Positions 19,831-24,665 of a DNA stretch of 24,665 nt are shown in pieces. The translations under genes and the position numbers were made by a program. The DNA comes from Coptodactyla brooksi (taxonomy: Eukaryota > Arthropoda > Insecta > Coleoptera > Scarabaeidae): NCBI GenBank assembly GCA_033557675.1, contig JAWQRM010000292.1:1-24665 (forward strand), read 5' to 3'. The stretch's first letter is position 1. Every line of letters starts with the position of its first letter. Below the pieces are notes generated by a model. The model did not search any database, was not told where the DNA came from, and worked only from the letters and a program-made list of their open reading frames with translations.

Positions 19831-20536
19831 ATTTATTATAAAATAAAATTAGTTATTGTATTTAAAATGTATTTATTTACATTTTAAAACAAACTAACTA
19901 CTTTGTTGTTACACTTCTTAATTGATACTAACTGTACTACAGTTGGTCAGATGACCCGTTTTAAAAAGTATAAGAATAAATACAAAAAAAATATGCTTAT
20001 TGTATTTATTCTTATAATTTTCAACTTGTTTTTCTTTTTACTGCTTCTTTTTTACTAGTCAACAAATTTATGATCTTTATAAAGCTTTCTACTATGGATG
20101 TCAGTTCTGAATGCTGAAGTAACATCGGATAGCTATAAATGTAAACTTCTGAAGGTAATAAATAACGATCTCTCCATGGGAGGTTCCCAGATGACCATTT
20201 TCATAGTGAGTGCCTGGCAAGACTTAAATGTACCTATGACGAAATCAAAAGACAGTATCACGTTGAGAGTTTCGGAGGAAAGAACGAAGTATAAAAGCAA
20301 TCAACTAAACGACCTCATATTCAATATTTGGGTTGTTTCGCTTTTATTTCTAAGTTTTATCTTTAAATATAAGAAAGACGTTACTGGAAGAAATAATATA
20401 CCGTTCGTAAATTTTCCACTCGGGCTTTTATTACCAAAAGAAAACTAAAAAGGTTATATTCTCTGCATCTATATAGTTTTTACGACGACTTTAAAGTGAA
20501 CCAGATGATTTTTCCAGGACTTCAGTTGGTATTATG

Positions 20537-21010
20537 ACGCGTCGTTGCGGTTTGGGTAGTTTCTATATCGCAAGTTATTATAAAGAACTTTTTATTGATA
20601 GTTAAGTTTTGTTAAGTGTCAAAACAATGATTTTTTGTACTTAAAAAATAACTAAAACAATTTCTTAAATATAAATAATCATCTTCATTCTTTTATTGTT
20701 GAAAAGAAGGAAAAATAATACTAGTTTTGTTGTTCTATGCCTTACAGTATAAATTAAAATTACTCCTCTAAAGTATTTCAACAAAATTTCGAAAAACTAT
20801 TATAATGACTAATAACATAACACCACACCACAGACAATTTTGGTATCCAAAATATCTGAATGTTTATAAAGAAAATTATAAGAAAACGGTTGTTTCTTTG
20901 AAAATTTGCTTTTGTTTATTCAACATTGTCTTTTGCAACTATAAATTTTTTATAACGACTTAAAAATGTCTAATTTACGCGTCGTTGCTGGTTGGATAGT
21001 TCCAATACCA
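20537..21010. repeat. pair of diverged direct repeats about 440 bp apart
   Basis: GACGCGTCGTTGCGGTTTGG then GTAGTTTC (20537 on) resembles TACGCGTCGTTGCTGGTTGG then ATAGTTCC (20977 on). CCTTACAGT recurs at 20741 and about 21103. It is likely a decayed tandem non-coding repeat; no ORF is involved. Confidence 0.45.
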
Positions 21011-21283
21011 TCGAAAAAAAAAACATATTTTCAGCGTCATTCTCAGTTTGGGGATAATATATCACGTTTCTCCAAGTTACTTAACAAATCAAACGATTGT
21101 ACCCTTACAGTTTATAAAAACAAGCCATAGAAATAAACTCTTGTACTAAGTTCAAAATACCTGAATAAATCAGAATACCTGAAACAATAGCACAATACTA
21201 TAGTAACTTTGGTGTGGACATAACTGGTCAAATGTCGAGAAAGTAGAGTGTAAAATCAATACTTTATAGACGACTCGTTCAAC

Positions 21284-21560
21284 GAGTTCTTAAACATTCT
21301 TGCTTTAGTTGGTATGGGTGCGTGGGTTCTACACAAGGAAATAAGTGGAGAAAGTATATCAAGACAACAATTTCTACTTCAAGTAGAAGACTTTTCAGCC
21401 GAAGAGAGCTTGCGATGGAACATTGTGAAGGAATTGCACTAAGTAGAAAAGGAAAACATGCAAGGGACATTAGAAGAAGTAATACTTCACGTTTACAATA
21501 ATAAAACAACTAAAATACGTGTTGGAGAAAGCCATCACCTGCAAACAATGCGATATTATA
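21284..21560 (+). pseudogene. piggyBac transposase C-terminal remnant
   Basis: The frame from 21284 gives EFLNILALVGMGAWVLHKEI then SGESISRQQFLLQVEDFS and stops at 21442. This matches the piggyBac stretch LLD-ALVNAW-LYKEI-GE--SR--FLLQLAEEL. A shifted frame then gives KRKTCKGH and TCKQCD-like cysteines that may be the terminal zinc-binding region. No catalytic part is found upstream. It is a separate and differently decayed copy from the one at 12620-13560. Confidence 0.55.
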
Positions 21561-21607
21561 GTCTAAAGATTACTTTCTGCGTCCTTTCCTATATTAAATT
21601 GACAATC

Positions 21608-21637
21608 ACCTGCATTCCTTTTCAAAGGAATGCAGGT
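21608..21637. repeat. perfect 14-bp inverted repeat with 2-base loop
   Basis: ACCTGCATTCCTTT (21608-21621), TC, then the exact reverse complement (21624-21637). It lies between the piggyBac remnant and the hAT remnant. It could be a hairpin left by transposon excision or a terminator-like structure; function unknown. Confidence 0.9.
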
Positions 21638-21733
21638 ATATTATATTTCCTATATCATATAGATGAGCACAGAGCATGTAATACTGGAATGAAAATACGT
21701 AACTACATATAAAAGCAGAGGCTACAATTGTGT

Positions 21734-23050
21734 CGTAGTGAGTACAAAAGAGAGTTTGTCACTTGGAGTCTAAACGCTGAAAATAATAATCGCATTGTAA
21801 TAAATAACAGGAGTAATAATAAAAGTGAACTTAAGGACAAACACTGAATTTTGGCAGTAGATAATATGAAGCCCAATAAATTGAAAAGTTGTTTAGAAAC
21901 TTTGCAGAAAGAATACGTCAAAAAGCCCCGTGAACATTGGAGAAAGAGACGTTAAATTTCTACAAAACTGTCACAATAAACGACAAAGATTTACGGGCAT
22001 CATACAAAGTGGCTTATAAAATAGCTAAATGCAAGAAGCCACACAAGATTGCGAAGCAACTTATTTTATCAACTGCCATAGAAATGGTAGAGACAATGTT
22101 TGGTGAAAACTATGCTAAACAACTGCATACAATTAACGATATATTGTGGATATTGTGGATACTATGGATATTCAGCGCCAGCTTGAATGTAAGCTAGTTG
22201 GAAAATTATTTGCCAAACAATTTGATGAAGCAGTAACGATTTTAATATGATTTGCTACATCAGATTCTGTCGGGAAGCGGCAATAGTTGAAGAGTTGCTA
22301 TTTTGGAAGCCTATACTAGGAAGAGCAACTGCATACTACAACAGTCTACAAGCACTTGTGAAGAAGGAATCTCCCGGTGTATTCTCGACATACTACAGGA
22401 TTCATCTGAATGCTTTACTATAAAAATCGCTCAACCCTGAGCTTAATATTGTTTTATTAGTAGTTAATTATAGTTTTAATTAATGCAGTTAACTATATAA
22501 AAACCAGACCACTCAAATCAAGGATTTTTAGTTTTATTTATTTCTGATTTGTTTCTAATGAAGCTTACCTACTTGGTAGACATGTTCAAGAAACTTAATT
22601 CACGTAATCTTCAACTTCAGGGAAATAACACAAACATATTTGATTTAAGCGAAGGCTTTTTGTAAGAAGGTACAGTTGTGGAAAAACAAATTAAAAGAAA
22701 ATTCCCTCGAGAAGAAGATATTAAATTGGAGTAATGGAATTGGCGAAAGTAGAAGAATTAATAGATCTTTCTTTCAGTACTGCAGAAAAATCAAATTTTG
22801 CTGCTAACCCATTAACAAATTTCTGGGGTGAACTGCCTTATGAGTATCATCTTATTAAAGCTAAAGCTTTCGCATGTTGCTTCCTTTTCTAACTTAGTTT
22901 TGCGAAACTGGTTTCTCCGCAGTAGCTGCTTTAAAATCTAGGTATGGAAGCAAACTACAAATAGAAAATGAGCTAGGAGTATCTATTTTATATATCAAAC
23001 TAAATCTGGATAGGCTATGTACCTTGAAGCAGACACATTTAGGCCATGTT
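21734..23050 (+). pseudogene. ZBED5/FAM200-like hAT transposase, broken
   Basis: Family blocks appear in order along the plus strand in changing frames. The N-terminal part is EYKREFVTWSLN and AVDNMKPNKLKSCLETL (21740-21905). Next is LRASYKVAYKIAKCKKPHKI and AKQLILSTAIEMVETMFGEN in a 86-codon frame (21937-22197). Then DIQRQLECKLVGKLFAKQFD, FCREAAIVEELLFWKPIL, and after a gap LTYLVDMFKKLNSRNLQLQG (about 22567). Last come FWGELPYEY and CETGFSAVAALKSRYGSKLQ, with LDRLCTLKQTHLGH at the end (to 23050). This is the hAT dimerisation region. Stops, frameshifts and a missing middle show it is non-functional. Confidence 0.8.
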
Positions 23051-23279
23051 TTTTTGATGTTGTCAAAGGTGCACATATTATTATTATGTTGTATGATGTT
23101 CTGAGAACAAACAGAAGAGCACGAAAGGCGACTGTCATCACCAGCTACTGTTAATGGCCCCAATGTTTTCACAACTTTCTTGGTTTCCTTTCACATACAT
23201 CAGTGTCTATTGTTACTATAGCACAGTGTAATTAGCATTGACTTTAGCGCTAATATCGAGTGTCGATAAACAAACTAGC

Positions 23280-24165
23280 TGATTATCTCGCAACTATTAA
23301 GCCATAATTGAAGTCTAATTGGCGGGCTAGACGGCGTTTTTATCACGTGAACCGCACAGCATGTGATAGGGACTTTCAAAATGCCAAACTCCTTTCAATT
23401 AAGCACGACGCGCCCAAAACGAGACGCGGGCTAAAAGCACAAGTGAGCCGAGACTACAATTTTTGCCATTTCTGGTACGCCCACCGCGGCAGTAATTGTA
23501 CCGTGAAAAGGAAATTATGACTGGTTAGTAACATTAAAGTGGGAGAGTGGTGGAGGAATGCCCGTTAAAAAAGTGCGCCACACACTTTCTATTACACGGT
23601 TGCCGAAGTATAGATAAATGGCGAAATAAATGCGTGCAAAAGACTTTAAATTGTATAAATTACGCGCGTGAAATATGCGCTATGTAACTTTAGAGTGCTG
23701 TAAAAATGAATTTGGACCAATAACCGCGACAGCATTTTATTATTTTGCATTCCACACTTTCAGTCGTTGACAGGGTAGGATTAAATGAAAAACGTACCCG
23801 TTCAGATGGGTTTATTGGTCGTTAACGATGCGGCACAAGGACATGCTTGTATTATCAATACTTTTTCTAAAATCAATTGTTTACAAAGCTGCCGCGTTAT
23901 TTCTTGTTAATTACTCATTTAGTATTGACCGTGGTTTTAACAAGATTTGTTAAAGCTGGTTTCTAAATTACACATGACCACAGTTCACTTACATTTACCT
24001 CGAAAGTTATTATGACTAATCATCACCTTCACACACAGTTATTTTTTCAAAAAATATCCAATACGAGGTACAAAATAAATAAACCGAAAACTCTCGATCG
24101 AATTCGCTTAACGTGAATTTGATTGCTAAATAAATTATCATTCCGAAATGTGCTAGCAATAAAAC
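23280..24165. other. GC-richer non-coding segment in pum intron
   Basis: From about 23320 to 23800 the DNA has more CpG and GC than the rest of the intron (AGACGGCG, CGACGCGCCC, CCCACCGCGGC). The 70-codon frame at 23308-23520 has no family signal and high Arg/Lys content from composition. It may be a conserved regulatory element or another repeat. The stretch 23800-24165 is plain AT-rich sequence. Confidence 0.35.
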
Positions 24166-24364
24166 TTAACCCTGCTGTGCTCTTTGGGTCAATAAGACCC
24201 GAAACGAATTTTCAGGTTCTATAACTGTCATTATTTGTTTCCAAGATTTTGTGACTTTGTTTGATGGCGCGTAAAGTATAATGTTGCCAAATAGTTTTTA
24301 CAAGATATTATTAAAATTTTTAAACAAGACTGTTACGTATATAACCTTCGGGTCATTATGACCC
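24166..24364. mobile_element. TTAA-flanked element with paired palindromic termini
   Basis: TTAA at 24166 is followed by CCCTGCTGTGCTC and GGGTCAATAAGACCC (24186-24200). An inverted counterpart GGGTCATTATGACCC sits at 24350-24364, and flanking TTTGGG/CCCAAA also match in inverted order. TTAACCC ends with such subterminal palindromes are seen in piggyBac-derived MITEs. The right outer end and its TTAA are not visible, so the element may be truncated. Confidence 0.45.
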
Positions 24365-24422
24365 AAAACTATTTAGATTTATTTGACTTTATGAAATTTT
24401 ATTTTTACCATATTTATATGAA

Positions 24423-24665
24423 TACAGTACAATCTCGGTTATCCGAATCGCGATTATCTGAAATCCGGTTTATCCGAAATAAAGTGTTTAAAAAATCTAT
24501 TTTACGCGCTGCTGCTGTCCATTTAAAACATACTGCTGGGTGGTTCCCCTACAACTTCAGGGATTTCACGGCGGTCTAAAATGCGAATTGTTTTTGCTAG
24601 TCGACCCAGTGTTATAAGTACACGTGTATGTAGATATTTTACAAAATGCAGCATTAGTGCAATAA
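24423..24665. mobile_element. pogo/Tigger-like terminus, partial
   Basis: TA at 24423 is followed by CAGTACAATCTCGGTTATCC, then further TTATC(C/T)GAA units at 24453 and 24470. Terminal repeats of the form CAGTA-A--CTCG-TTATCCG are typical of pogo/Tigger Tc1-mariner elements. The other end would lie past the window edge. The 73-codon frame crossing it (24358-24579) is not thought to be a gene. Confidence 0.6.

Larger units (their letters stand above)
17820..24665 (-). other. pum: large pumilio intron, partial, running off the right edge
   Basis: The acceptor at 17820 requires an upstream exon, and none is found to the right within the window, so this 6.8 kb is inferred to be intron. Large pum introns are usual in insects. 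The plus-strand transposon fragments inside it are described separately. Pieces with nothing recognisable are 17830-18340 (AT-rich, palindromic TA tract near 18150-18195), 18745-19090, 19150-19280, 19840-20500 and 23060-23280. Confidence 0.8.

Noticed and set aside
20098..20448. 116-aa plus-strand ORF, with a possible hydrophobic segment near residues 76-90
   Set aside because: No family recognised, single exon inside a pum intron, flanked by non-coding repeats; no evidence for expression. A blastp/tblastn hit or RNA-seq support would reverse this.
21703..23172. Minus-strand ORFs at 21703-21921 and 22894-23172
   Set aside because: They are antisense to the hAT transposase remnant, which explains the sequence better.

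Overview
The window is non-coding-rich, AT-rich nuclear DNA of an animal, most likely an insect. The one functional gene I can support is the 3' part of pumilio (pum), on the minus strand. Four exons (16978-17819, 15148-15337, 14893-15061, 12147-12399) join in frame with GT-AG borders. They encode a serine/proline/alanine-rich linker, all eight PUF repeats with canonical RNA-reading triplets, and the short Pum C-terminus ending ..GPIGPPTNGVL. The upstream exons lie beyond the right edge, so 17820-24665 is intron. The insect call rests on Pum resembling the arthropod protein more closely than the vertebrate one, and on the mobile-element mix (jockey, Penelope, piggyBac, ZBED5-like hAT, Tc1/mariner MITE, pogo-like ends). 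I cannot name the order with confidence.

Layout. 1-1560: Penelope-like element (PLE) debris, with GIY-YIG endonuclease fragments in both orientations and a hammerhead-like motif beside a TA microsatellite, followed by a GC-rich jockey-clade LINE fragment. 1900-4060: degenerate long direct repeats. 4080-4322: one end of a probable hAT non-autonomous element, containing a perfect 22-bp palindrome. 4369-4394: a G-rich run. 4860-5450: simple repeats. 5650-7350: a CpG-richer block without a convincing ORF, which may be distal 3'UTR or a separate transcript. 7700-9400: a higher-order tandem repeat of about 667 bp built from about 300, 137 and 230-bp subunits. 10600-12146: proximal pum 3'UTR. 12400-14892: pum intron holding a broken piggyBac transposase and a 670-bp foldback element with hammerhead-like motifs in both arms. 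15338-16977: pum intron with a 186-bp MITE and a small inverted repeat. 17820-24665: large pum intron holding a jockey reverse-transcriptase tail, a tRNA-like fragment, a weak Tc1-like remnant, a piggyBac C-terminal remnant, a multi-frameshifted ZBED5-like hAT transposase, a TTAA-flanked palindromic terminus and a pogo/Tigger-like terminus.

The genes do not form an operon-like set. A developmental translational repressor sits in a locus whose introns and 3' flank have absorbed many kinds of transposon. The most interesting structures are the hammerhead-like motifs at Penelope ends and in the foldback element, and the higher-order tandem repeat downstream of the pum stop codon. I see no evidence for a novel protein-based system. 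All family names come from reading translated motifs; no database search was possible.
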